This document shows, piece by piece, positions 47,556 to 61,310 of a stretch of 64,000 nucleotides of DNA. The DNA is from Hormiphora californensis (lineage: Eukaryota; Ctenophora; Tentaculata; Cydippida; Pleurobrachiidae), in contig CM035352.1 in the NCBI GenBank assembly GCA_020137815.1, positions 2,921,131 to 2,985,130 of the forward strand, given 5' to 3'. A program made the position numbers and the translations under genes. Each line of letters opens with the position of its first letter. The first letter of the stretch is position 1. A model generated the notes under the pieces. The model searched no databases and was not told the DNA's origin. It saw only the letters and a program-made list of their open reading frames with translations.

Positions 47556-48050
47556 CCAAAAACTGCAGCCCCCCCCCCCCTCTTCCCAGTGAGTGTAACC
47601 TCCTAGATACACTAGAAAAGTGAGATCGTGGCGTAGAAACTAGAGAGGAAGAGAGATACAGGCATTTATATGCAGCGGGAAAGTGTCGTATTAAAATCGC
47701 GAAAATGATGCGACACTTTTCCAAAATTCTCGGGAAGAGCGAAATTTTGAAAAAATCAGGTTGTTTCAAAGTTTTTTGAGGTAGGCTCATTGGTGGTTGG
47801 TCCTATCAGGTTAAAACCGGTACTACGTGAAAATTCAGACAAAATTGTTCGACCGACTTTTCACCGATTTTTGAGATCAGCCCTACTTCCAGAGCTATGG
47901 CGATTTCAAAATATTTGGTCGAAAAGACGGTTTTTTGAGGTCACTTTTTAGATTTCTCTAGTTTCACCTGTACTTGCTCATTTTTCGTCTAGTTTTCACT
48001 TGGGCACGTCGCGCCCTCTTTTTTCGCGAACCCCTCACACACCCTGCGGA
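47556..48050 (-). repeat. Inverted copy pair, right member, joined to TTGGGCACGTCGCGCCC
   Basis: 47556-47998 is the reverse complement of 38418-38862 with a longer C-run (near 47567-47580). The junction at 48000 leads directly into a short copy of the CTTGGGCACGTCGCGCCC family. A perfect hairpin with a TTC loop (TTGCCCGC-TTC-GCGGGCAA) lies just left at 47529-47547. Confidence 0.75.
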
Positions 48051-50362
48051 GGGGCTGCTTCGCAGCCAAATCATATTCATACCTTGCAATTGCATGCAGG
48101 CTCTTTTGGGGCAAACTTAAAGTTTAAGTTAAACAAAACAATTTAATTTTAAAACCATATCATTATCAAAACCAAATCAAAACTATATCAAAAAACCATA
48201 TCAAAACTGAAATACATAATTATGAAGTACAACAAGAATCATTGCATTATGTATTCATAATGCTGTGTTTCCCTGCCCTCCCGTTTCACGTGTCACTGTC
48301 AACAGGATCAAGGCTTGGTCATAATGTAATGTGAGATGCATACGATATAGCTGTCAGTATACTTCTCACATAGCTTAGTTTACTCACATGACACTTGCTA
48401 ACCAGCTTTTGACATTCCAACTTAACTACTTATCTAACCTCTCACACTCGACTCGCAAGATGACAATGTGTATGTAACACGCGAAACACGCGGCAGCGCT
48501 ATTCATGTTTTGTTGAGTGGCGCGCGCATACACGTCCATCAAACTGTGCCATTGTAAGTTTTGATAAAGGAGCAACTTGTTGTTGTGTGCGCGGCTCAGT
48601 TGCTACGCTGAGTACACCGGGTGGTACCGGGTTGCCCCTCGCAACGAAAGTGTGACCAAAATGGTCCCTCTACCGATTAGTTAGTATACCAAAATGTCGT
48701 TTTCGAATTCTAACCCTGCTATGCCTTTTTACAAAGTAAAAAGGCATCCGGGTGGATGCCTTCGGCATCCACCCGGGCAGGGAAAAAATGTATAATAATT
48801 AAATTTAAAACACCGAATCGGAATAAGAAATTTAAAACAAAATAGAGTCTCTGTAAGTTAACAACTAGATGTCCCATTTTAAAAACTCCCGCTTCCGATT
48901 CCTCGGCATGATGCAACAGTTGAATGATTAATAGTCCTACAATTGGTTTGCCTAGCTCGACCCTCTCTTACAAATGTAAAGGAAGGGTTAGACCCAGGTT
49001 AGAACATAACAACAATTGGTGTCACTCTCAGAAGGTTGAACTGTCACTGTCACTGTCACTGTCAATTACTTCTCATTGGGCGTCATACGGTGTCAGCGAA
49101 ACACCACTCCTGTCATCACACAGCTACATAATGGAGTGGGAGATGTTTCCCCGGCCCTCTCTCCCCCGTCCCCGCGCTCCGGGGTTTGAACAAAACAAGT
49201 TCAACAGTTCAACAGAATTCTCTCTGACCTGGATAAAATTATGGATAGTTGTTACACTTGGGAGGTGTGTTTTAGCATGAAAGTTATGGTAACTGACTAT
49301 TGTTGGACACAAAGTAAGAACTCATTCACATTTACCTGTTTATCTTGCTGTCTCTCTCTCCACCTAGGTTGTTGTACTCAACAGTTCAATACAGTAGGGA
49401 CGCAATGGTCATCAGTCATGGTCATCAGTCAGACTTATCGAGAGGGAATAGCCTGAAGAATAAATCGTGTTATCAAATTGGAATTGGTGAAACAAGCTTG
49501 TGTAATTGTAAAGTGAGAATACAAAACTGTAAGGTGAAAACAAATGGAATGTACATTGTGTGACCGTGAGATAAAGATCATGCTAAGTACAACATAAACA
49601 TATTGTTCAATGTTCATTTAATAAGTGGCATTAAATAATATAATAGTAGTAGTTAGGGGGAAATAAAGTTGCTATTATTGTTATTTGCAGATATATGCAG
49701 TCGAATAATAACTGGTGAATGGAACTAAAACTATACTGTTTGGTATAGGACTCATTATTACGTTTGTTGCAATCACTATATAATATTGTTGAATACTCAA
49801 CAAATTTAATATGTTTCTGCTGTCCCTGTAGAATATGGGCAGGATATAAGTGTGAGTATTATTATTATTATTATTATTTATGTGACATAGGCACGAATAC
49901 TATTATAGAATCTATAGAATCTATAAGTATACTTGGACGTCATGGCCAAGTTTAACAACTCATTTCAAGTAAAGTTCGAGATGCAGTTAAAGATATCATT
50001 AAAATATTGTGATGGTGAATTACAAAAACTAAATTCTAAATGGTTCAAATACAAAATATGTAGTTAGACTTGAAACAAAACTATAAATAAAGATTTAAAT
50101 TGTGGTGGATTCATAATACCTGGTGAACAAGGCTCTGTTGATATAGGCTGAAGAGAGGAGTGTCACTACAATTAGTGAATAAGGACATCGTTTTTAGTTG
50201 AAAAGAGATGGAAATCTCTGTCGCTCTCTATCGATACACTGCTGCTTGATAAGATTCACACGATATTAACCTGCTAGACTGCTTTTAGAAAACCCCCTCC
50301 CCCAGTCATTCTGTCTTCCGTACTACTCAATACCCAACCCTGCACCCCACCCCTCCCCCTAG
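48051..50362. other. Long stretch without a supported gene
   Basis: Contains tandem hairpins at 48720-48778, a (TTA)n run with LINE-tail-like sequence at 49826-49878, and scattered pyrimidine tracts. Frames near 49000-49460 lack recognisable domains. Introns of the gene ending at 50539 may lie here. Confidence 0.5.
48720..48778. repeat. Two adjacent perfect hairpins
   Basis: TGCCTTTTTACAAAGTAAAA continues to a first hairpin (GCCTTTTTAC/GTAAAAAGGC), then CCGGGTGGATGCC-TTC-GGCATCCACCCGG forms a second with a TTC loop. They are separated by two bases. Confidence 0.8.
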
Positions 50363-50539
50363 ACAGAAGCAGCCTACGGAGTATTGAACAAAGTCGATAA
50401 CTCGTACTCAGACCTGTTTCGAAGCGACTGGAGCGAAAGTTTAAAAGCGGCAAGCATAATAGACGTGACTCAGACTTTGGTAACTTTTACCGTTCATACT
50501 GCACATTCAGAAACATGTTGTTCCCTATTTCGGCGTTGA
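50363..50539 (+). CDS. Orphan 3' exon, 58 codons
   Basis: After a strong acceptor (CCCTCCCCCTAG) the frame reads TEAAYGVLNKVDNSYSDLF onward to a TGA at 50537-50539, with mixed composition and no repeats, so it looks like a genuine terminal exon. No start is present and upstream exons were not found. No family is recognised. Confidence 0.45.
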   Translation, partial: TEAAYGVLNKVDNSYSDLFRSDWSESLKAASIIDVTQTLVTFTVHTAHSETCCSLFRR

Positions 50540-53377
50540 TGACCGTCAGAACCTACCGGTTATTAACCGGTAACGTGGCGCCATAGGAGCCGGGTTTCAG
50601 GTGGTCGAGACTAACGGCCTCCCTTGCACCTCCGGAGATCTCCCGCGGACGTCCCCCATAGATCTCCCAGAAAATTAAAATTTCTTACTTTTTGTTTAAA
50701 TTGGACAAATATCGGTTGTTACCGACTAATTTGGACCCGCTGAACACGATGCTGCCCACAGAAAAGCTCTCAAAAGTCAAGGGGAGACAAGCTAAACAAA
50801 AGAGGGCGCGCGCGTTTCGCGCTGCTCTCTCTAAGTTTGGGGCAGATATTTGCTAGTTGTTTTGGCGCTAACTGCATGGTGCAATATGAGTGGAACTGAC
50901 GCTCCACCAACAGACATAGTAACTTCCGGCTAGCAACTCAAATACCAAATAGTGAATACTACAACTATAGACACGATATACTCGAACCAATCATGTAGAA
51001 ATATTGCAAACATTTCGTAGTGACCGAATGAAATCTGTCACATCTCTACCAAAATTTAACAAAAAAGATCAATTTTGGGTCCGGGATTTCAATAAAACCT
51101 GGTCGTAACACTACTTCACACAAAACTTATCTCACGTCGTTAATATAAATATCAAATTAGGGCAGGTGAGAAAGAGCTCGGCCAGCGATCAGTGGGTCAT
51201 TTATTACATATAACAGGGGTCATTATGGACTGCGCCACGAAAAGAAAGCCGCTTCTAGACTCTAGAATCTAGAGGAGGGACTAATATTGCAACACATTGG
51301 AATAACTGCATTCTGTATTGATTAATCGTTGATTAATCAATTATTAACTGAAAAGATGGGTGTTGGCATTCGATGTTCTTGATTAGTTTTACTAGCAAAA
51401 CTGGGGCGATCGTACCGATCGCAAATCGAGGGGTCTGTTTTTCTCTCTGCCTGTTTGCTATATGCTATGTGATGTGATCCCTCTCTTTTTCTCTCTTTCT
51501 CTCCCTTTTATACATGTGATGTGACCCCTCAAGTCGCAAGCAGTTCTCAACACGTGTGATACGTGATACCTACGAATCACGTCGTCACACTGACGGATCA
51601 TGTCGTCACGCTGACGAATCACGTCGTCACATTGACGGATCACGTCGTCACATTGACGATAGGGTGTCACATTTCCGTGCAAATTTGCATTAGATATAGT
51701 TAGATATTTAGTATTAGGCGTTATTACAGTAACTCACTCTTTCAGGCACCCTCTATATCTAGAAACAGGATGCAAGGTCTACAAGGCACAATCTACTGCA
51801 TCCCTATTATGTGAGTGTCCGTTATTAAAATCCAGGAACCTCCCCTAGCCCTGGCCAGCTGACCCCGCCCCACCTCTCAAACCCTTCCCTCCTCCCCAAC
51901 CCTCTTGTCTTATGTCTAGTCAGTCATCCATAAACCCTTTCCCCGCAAACACAAATTATAAAACACACATCTAAAATGTTTAAATATGAAAATATAGAGG
52001 GAGATTAACACATTGGGTTTAAATATATTATATTGTCTACCTGGGGTCTGGAGTCAAAACATCATTGGCACTGGGGGTACAGCTGACAAAGTAGCAACAC
52101 ACACATGATACACACCTTTTAAACATTGACTAGTGGACGTTCCCAGCAAACAGTTATACATAATATTATATAGCACTATAATAGTGGTATACCACAGTAG
52201 TCAAGTAACTGGGAAATGAAAATAAGCAAACAAAATATCATGTTCTGTGTGGGCCACACTGTGTCCCAAACTAAAAGATAAAATGGAGCGTTTTAGGAAA
52301 TTCAGCAAAACATAAAGTATCTATAATTGGCAACCTGTAGGCTGTAGGCCGTAGGGCCTATAATTATAGGCGCCATTTTAAACAGGGTTTATTATAATGG
52401 TGTGTTAAAAATGTCCAGAGGAATATATAACGCCAGAGTTCCTCTCAGGGAAAAATCCCGCCATGGATAGGGGGAATAAAACATCATTTGCTAGGCAGAC
52501 CTGCCAGAACTTACACACTCAATTGCCTCTCTCGGATAACTAGTTGAGTAATTACACACTCCCTCACCCTCTCCCACACACACTATCTATCTAGTATCTA
52601 CGGCGCTTATCTCCGGGTCCCTCTCTCTCCATTCGTTGGGGTGTTCGCCTCATGTCCCCGCCGCCACCTGGGCCGCCCATTGGACGGGGGCTACCAAACT
52701 GAAATAACGGGTACACTGATTGGAACTGTTCTATAACTGGAAAGATCGGTTAGAAACATAAATAATAATTACAATTCTGCTCAATTCAAAATGTGTTCTA
52801 GTTTTACAACTGAAACTTACAAATACTCCATAGTTTAGGGTACTGAGTACATTGGCCATGGCCCTATCATGTATACTGTTTCTACTTAACTAAGGGGGTA
52901 CAAGGTCGGAATTTGCAAAATTAAAATAAAACCTTCCAGCGAGTTCAAACTAAATTTTTGTTTGGCACATTAGAAAATCGCAAAGTAATGTAACAAGTAT
53001 GGGAGTTAAAACATTGTACGTGGTCAGAGTATATTATTTTGCTATTCACATTCCTCTTGTCTCTCCCTCCTATCGCTTCTAATATTATTATAGATGCTAT
53101 AAGCAATAACTATGATTATCCCTCCCTCCGATCCTGGCTCCTATCGCTGCATATAATATTATAGATGCTGATAATATTGCTATAACTATGATTGCCCCCG
53201 ATTGTCCAAGAAAATGGGAGAGCTAAACAATGTGTTATATAGAGACAGGATTATATTTGCGGTAATACTGCTCTATAAACCAAGCGTTAGTTGTGATTCT
53301 CTTTTGCGATTCTTGAACATAGCGAATACCGGAATCCGAATACTGATTTTAGATTTAGATACACATCTCATTACAAA
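50540..53377. other. Long stretch without a supported gene
   Basis: Holds a 20-bp tandem repeat (51568-51660) and a possible small exon after TTTCAG at 51746. The region 52560-52700 is richer in CG and may be promoter-like. No coding sequence is supported. Confidence 0.5.
51568..51660. repeat. 20-bp tandem repeat (GACGAATCACGTCGTCACAC)
   Basis: Between four and five copies; each unit contains the palindromic ACGTCGT-like core. The open - frame across it is repeat-derived. Confidence 0.85.
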
Positions 53378-54111
53378 ATGTTACTTTACTTGTTCCTGCT
53401 GATACACGCATCGGATACTTTGCAAGGTATGTTATAACACTACAAACATAGCATAATATTCGGTCATAAATGTTAAAACATAGTCAGGCTAAAAGAAGAG
53501 TCGATTAATTTAAGTCCACTAAAAGCACAATATATCAACCCCAACCAACTTGAGCCAACACAGTGTCGACTGTCGCCCCACAACTTTATAGCTTATATTG
53601 TAATCAGTAATCACCAACAACTTTATCATTATATCAGGACCTAAATTGAACTTGACTAGGAACCAGATAGTTCCTGAATCTGCTACTGTTTCAAATCTCT
53701 CAACTGGATCACTTGATAAACTATTAGACGAGGACCTCTCAACTTATGCTACATCGACCACTGAGAGTGAAACTGGCAAATCTTGGATTTCACTGGATTT
53801 AGGGGGGACATTGAACATTGAACGTATTGCTATCTACTTTATGTTCAGTGATGATTGGTTTACTGATGCATACAACGATTGGTGTAAAAACCATTGGAGT
53901 CAATGTGTCGAGAAGGTAGGAAACTATACTGTGGAAATACAACAAGATGGAAGTACTATAAAGTACTGTGGTGATGTTGAACCGAGTGTTGATAAAGATA
54001 CCCAGGAAGATAATATATTTGTGTTCGACTGTTCAGGAGCTGGTGATAGCTTATTTCTCTCGAAGAGCACTGACAGAGTTGGATTCGCCGAGATTGTTGT
54101 TACTATTTCAG
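53378..54111 (+). CDS. Secreted protein with galactose-binding-like (F5/8 C, fucolectin-type) domain, partial
   Basis: Exon 1 (53378-53426) encodes a signal peptide (MLLYLFLLIHASDTLQ). Exon 2 (53638-54111) joins in matching phase. It encodes a domain with NLTRNQIVPESATVS at the start, WISLDLGGTLNIERIAIYF in the middle and FAEIVVTIS at the end, the order of fucolectin/discoidin-like beta-sandwich domains that bind sugars or membranes. A GTAATA donor ends the exon in phase 1, so at least one more exon is expected. The next feature is a 1.34-kb palindrome (54387-55727), and no further exon was recognised before the DBHS gene, so the gene may be truncated. Confidence 0.65.
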
Positions 54112-54386
54112 GTAATAATTAATATACAGGTATTATTTTATTCTGTCTTCCGTCCAATAACAATACATGTGTTTGTTACTGTAATGTTGTGTAATGTTGT
54201 ATGCTAGTAAAAACGAATATTCAAGGAAATTGCTAAATTTATTCTGAGGTAAAGCCGAATAGTAATTAACTGAGATATTCGAATTTATTAAAGGCAAATA
54301 ATACAGTATGTGAATCAACTTAGATATGACAACTATAAAATACAACTAAAACACATGTTGCTAGTATGTAGTTTGAACTCGCTGCT

Positions 54387-55727
54387 CACGGCGTGCCTGG
54401 TGAAATTTTAACACGACCTAGCATGCAACGGGAAACCACCACTTGTACGTGGTAGCTGAGGGTCTACAGAATGGCGCTACGGTGCGGGAAAAAAAAGTCC
54501 ATGCCCTAAAATCGTTTTTTTTACTTTTATTTGATTTGGGTCAAAATTGGCTATATTAAACGTGGTCCCGAAAAATCCATAATGACTTAGCACACGAAAT
54601 ATGTCACCCCTACCTATTTTTGCACGTAGAATCGATTGCCGTTGAAGTCGAATCTCTAAAATGACTGTAAAATGGTCAAAAGTTGATTTTTTACCATTTT
54701 TTGGAGGTTTTTGGCCCCTAAACCATTGAAAACGTTGAGATAGGAATTTAAAACACGTGCCAATCGTTAAAATGGTCATTTTTCTACCAAGAACCAAGTT
54801 TTCGTGTATATCCGATTTATGGTTAGATTTGGGCAAATTGTTGTAATCTGCCAACTAGGAGAACCGTAACTTGATTTTCTTGTTTTTTGGATTTTGGCAT
54901 TTTTGACAAACTTCTGATTGAAATGGTCAATCGGGACCATGCTTAAGTTGTTTATGGGACAATTTTCGACTAAAATCCAAGATTTCATACCAATCCAATA
55001 ACAGATCGTTGATTTATAGAAAATTTAAGTAGGCAAAACGGTGAAAATAAGCAAGAAAAGTTGTCATTTTGACCGTTTTGCCTACTTAAATTTTCTATAA
55101 ATCAACGATCTGTTATTGGATTGGTATGAAATCTTGGATTTTAGTCGAAAATTGTCCCATAAACAACTTAAGCATGGTCCCGATTGACCATTTCAATCAG
55201 AAGTTTGTCAAAAATGCCAAAATCCAAAAAACAAGAAAATCAAGTTACGGTTCTCCTAGTTGGCAGATTACAACAATTTGCCCAAATCTAACCATAAATC
55301 GGATATACACGAAAACTTGGTTCTTGGTAGAAAAATGACCATTTTAACGATTGGCACGTGTTTTAAATTCCTATCTCAACGTTTTCAATGGTTTAGGGGC
55401 CAAAAACCTCCAAAAAATGGTAAAAAATCAACTTTTGACCATTTTACAGTCATTTTAGAGATTCGACTTCAACGGCAATCGATTCTACGTGCAAAAATAG
55501 GTAGGGGTGACATATTTCGTGTGCTAAGTCATTATGGATTTTTCGGGACCACGTTTAATATAGCCAATTTTGACCCAAATCAAATAAAAGTAAAAAAAAC
55601 GATTTTAGGGCATGGACTTTTTTTTCCCGCACCGTAGCGCCATTCTGTAGACCCTCAGCTACCACGTACAAGTGGTGGTTTCCCGTTGCATGCTAGGTCG
55701 TGTTAAAATTTCACCAGGCACGCCGTG
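54387..55727. mobile_element. Near-perfect palindromic element, 1.34 kb
   Basis: CACGGCGTGCCTGGTGAAAT at 54387 and its complement ending at 55727 define the ends. The two arms of about 645 bp meet at about 55035-55080 with about 30 bp of loop and almost no mismatches, so the insertion is recent or maintained. TGCT flanks both sides and may be a target duplication. Frames on the two arms are identical mirror copies, not genes. Confidence 0.85.
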
Positions 55728-56117
55728 TGCTTACTAAAATTATGATCCTTCCCATTTCCCATGTATTGTGGTTGAAAAAACTTAACTGTCTCTTTCCCAA
55801 TTGAATAATGGACGACCTTGTACCCATCACAGCATTGTAATTTATATTGATAGAACATTGTACAACTCATAGTTAGAAAACATTGGTTAGGCCTATTCTA
55901 CAGATTATTACTGTTAGCCTTATACTTTGTAATGCTATTTACTAAACAATAGCCATTAGCCATACCATTTACTATTCTAGGGTTCATTAATAGTACTGCT
56001 GCTATCATGTTATTCAAATCTAGCCCTATACTTTGTGATACTATTCACTAAACAATAGCATTTAATGAATTATTATTAACTACCCTTTTTACGGGTATAG
56101 CACACCACAAACTACTT
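55728..56117. other. Intergenic stretch
   Basis: AT-rich, with a partly repeated segment (ATACTTTGTAATGCTATT and ATACTTTGTGATACTATT, at 55922 and 56030). No gene seen. Confidence 0.5.
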
Positions 56118-58454
<2,337 letters not shown>

Positions 58455-58958
58455 GACTATAGGAATACGGGATAAGTAGAGGATTTGAGTGAACAAATTG
58501 GACAAAATAAAACGTCATAATTTTAAGAAAACTGCTTAAATGTCTGACCTAAAAACATGCAAACTAACTTATTTGATACAACCCATAAAAATACATGATA
58601 CACAAGTTTAAAACAGACTGATTGATATCATCACTAAAACACACTACATAATTTGTTTCTTACAATGTGCAAACTAAGAACCAGGAACCGACCGAACGAA
58701 GTAAACTATCAATCAGAACTCGTTATATAGGTCACGTGACTGGTTATCAGCCAATCAGGGACCAGTATTTCCTGATTCGGTCGGTTCCTGCTAAGAACAT
58801 AATTCATTATAAAGTTGGATTTGAGATTAAAGATTTGTTGTACAATGGTACTCTGTCATGGTCAATATGACTGAGCACCATTGTTATATACGACTAACGG
58901 CGAATGGTCCACTCAGCCATATATTACATCACGTGGGGATCACGTGATTAAAAAACAG
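58455..58958. other. Intergenic region between DBHS and the dehydrogenase
   Basis: Contains a short inverted repeat AGGAACCGACCGAA (about 58682) / TTCGGTCGGTTCCT (about 58776). It must hold the DBHS promoter on - and the 3' end of the dehydrogenase gene. Confidence 0.5.
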
Positions 58959-59867
58959 TCATTTAATCTTCTTATGCCACTCCTGACCCCTAAACTGTGA
59001 AATAACTTTCACTGCATTAGCTGATCTCGCCTTTCTAATGGCATTAAAAACCCGTGTGGGTATGATCTTGATCAGCCAAACCAGTAGTAGGAACCTCCTG
59101 GGTACAGCCACCACCTCCTTCCCTTCCTGGGCAGCAACAATACCAGCACTAGCGACCTGCTCAGGAGAGATAGCACTCACGAAACTCTCGATACCTCGTA
59201 TCATACCAGTGTTAACGAACCAAGGACACACTGCTGTGAAGTTAACATTTGTGTTTCCATGAGCAGCAGCTAACTGCCTGATTGTGTTGATTGAACCAGA
59301 CTTAGCAGCGCAATAATCCGTGCTGTCCATGAGAGGTAACATACCAGCCATGGAGGCGATATTGATAATAAACCCCTGGTCCAATCTGAGCATGTCAGGG
59401 AGGAACTCTCGGATTAGCCACAGATTAGACACCAAGTTAACATTTAGGGCCGCCTGGATTTGGGTCATCGTCAGGCTTTCTAGCGGCTTTCCAAATGCAA
59501 TACCAGCGTTATTTACTAGTACAGTAATAACAAATTCCTCTTTACTTGTGGCGTATATCTTCTCCTTTAGTTGTTCAACCTCCTCTACCTTAGTAAGATC
59601 ACACGTGTAGGCCCTGGCATTACCGCCTGATTTCTTTAGCTCTCCCACAAACTCCTCTAACATCTCTGTGTTGACATCAACACAGTGAACTGTGTTACCC
59701 ATGGCAACGAACTGTCGAGCAAATGCAGCTCCGATTCCCTGGGCAGCACCCGTGATAAGGACATGACGACCTGAGATTGTCTGACGAGGACGGCACCGGA
59801 ACAAGAAGTATATTATCTCCAGTAACCAGTAGACAGGGACAAGGAGGAGCTGCTTCAGAACAGACAT
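58959..59867 (-). CDS. Short-chain dehydrogenase/reductase, RDH10/SDR16C type, intronless
   Basis: 302 residues from ATG 59867; an in-frame upstream ATG exists, but this start puts a hydrophobic membrane anchor (VPVYWLLEIIYFLF) at the N-terminus, as in RDH10, DHRS3 and HSD17B11. Cofactor motif TGAAQGIG at 39-46, NNAG at 119-122, and catalytic Asn144, Ser172, Tyr185 and Lys189 (YCAAK) are all present; a PWFVNTGM motif follows. The expected reaction is NAD(P)-dependent oxidation or reduction of retinoid, steroid or lipid alcohols at the ER or lipid droplet; the substrate cannot be read from sequence. It lies downstream of nothing on the same strand within 1 kb and is uninterrupted, unlike its spliced neighbour. 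Confidence 0.85.
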   Translation of the reverse strand: MSVLKQLLLVPVYWLLEIIYFLFRCRPRQTISGRHVLITGAAQGIGAAFARQFVAMGNTVHCVDVNTEMLEEFVGELKKSGGNARAYTCDLTKVEEVEQLKEKIYATSKEEFVITVLVNNAGIAFGKPLESLTMTQIQAALNVNLVSNLWLIREFLPDMLRLDQGFIINIASMAGMLPLMDSTDYCAAKSGSINTIRQLAAAHGNTNVNFTAVCPWFVNTGMIRGIESFVSAISPEQVASAGIVAAQEGKEVVAVPRRFLLLVWLIKIIPTRVFNAIRKARSANAVKVISQFRGQEWHKKIK

Positions 59868-60699
59868 GTCTCTCCTTGAAAAAACAGAGCGGTAAATAGA
59901 TTGGAGACAGGAGAAATAGCAGTAAGTAAAAAGAAGCGATAGATTGGGATAGATTTGAGATATATCTCGGAACAAGGTGAAGGTAAAGTGAGAGAAAGAG
60001 ATAAGAATAAATAGGGAGTGTGTGTGTGTCGTGTACCTCCCGTACTTCCACCCACTTGCTGTCGTTGGGGAGCAGCGATCCCTAGATTTCACAGTTCTCT
60101 CCTCAGGTCACCAACACACATGGCTGCCCAGAGCGCCGTGCTCGATCTCCCGGTCAGGTCCCACCAAGGTAGCGCCGGGTTTCCCCGGTACCCCTTAGTG
60201 GTACCCTTCCATTGGAAGACACGAGTCGACAGACGAGAACTGTTTCGATAAAGAGCATGAAGGTCACCACCAACAGCAGGCGCACTAGTACTACTGTACC
60301 AGTCTTACGGTACTGGGTTTCCCCAGAATAGGTTAAATCGCCGAACGATAGTGCGCGTTCATCTTCACCATGATGAGGCACCATTTGTGCACTACCACCT
60401 GCCTGTTTCCAGGCGTGTACCTCTGATCGGGGTACAGTGGTAGGGTTCGGTCCATCGAGTCGTCATAGCAGCTATGATCGAGTCGACCCAGGTGGCGCTG
60501 TTCTTTTTGTTTAGCCGATCTAGTTGTGGGGGGCCAGTCCAAAGACTAGTGACTTGGTTTTTATTGCGCTTTTGCTAGTTGCGGATTTGCTTCTGCCGTG
60601 ATGGTTTCAACAGACTCTACCTGATGAGATCAGGGCTTTGCCAGTGTGCACTTTTAAACTACCGTTGGTATAGAATCATTTTGGTGGTAGCGTTATGTT
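59868..60699. other. Region upstream of the dehydrogenase, no supported gene
   Basis: The 59870-60060 part probably includes the 5' leader. Frames at 60150-60540 have no recognised domain, but they are followed by a LINE fragment and may be part of its decayed body. Confidence 0.4.
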
Positions 60700-60978
60700 T
60701 TATTTGAATAGACCGGATTTGGTGACTACGTTGGTGAGTTTCCTTAGTTCCAGTGGCTCGTCTTCATTGTAAATGTTTTCTTTGATGTTTTGATACTCTT
60801 GAGTGAATCTGAGGTGGTCAAGGTCAGGACAGTTTAGTAGTTTGTGTTTGGAGTTTTCTCTTTCCCCACATAACTCACAGTTGGGATTTATGGAAGGGTC
60901 TCTGTGGGAGAGGGCGCTTCCTAGGTTGTTCTGGCCCGATAAATAGGGAGTAACAACCAAATCACAAATGGATTCCAA
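60700..60978 (-). mobile_element. LINE fragment, C-terminal zinc-knuckle region
   Basis: About 92 residues containing CELCGERENSKHKLLNCPDL, the C-x2-C-x7-H-x4-C pattern found after the RNase H or RT region of Jockey/I/R1-type non-LTR elements. Only the end is left. Confidence 0.6.
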
Positions 60979-61310
60979 AAATGAAAACGTTTTATATACA
61001 CATCACATACAATCTTTACAAGTTTCAGAATCAGACTACAAAGACAACTGATCTTATACCATAAAGCAGGGGTTACGGAAGCTTTATGGTGAACAGTGCA
61101 CGAACAGGTTAAATTAAACTCATGCTAAAAAACACATGCCCCCATGTCTCCAGTGTTTACCTTGGAATAACAAAAGGAAGCCAAAGGAAGTGTCGCCTTG
61201 ACAAAGCTTTACACACACAATGGATGAGAAGAAAGGGAGACTGTATTGGAAGAACTTTGCCTTGCTCGACCCTCTGTCCCTATTAACACTAAATAGTAAA
61301 TAAAGGGGCA

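Noticed and set aside
54477-55637. Pair of identical 125-residue frames
   Set aside because: Mirror copies within the palindrome 54387-55727; no family resemblance.
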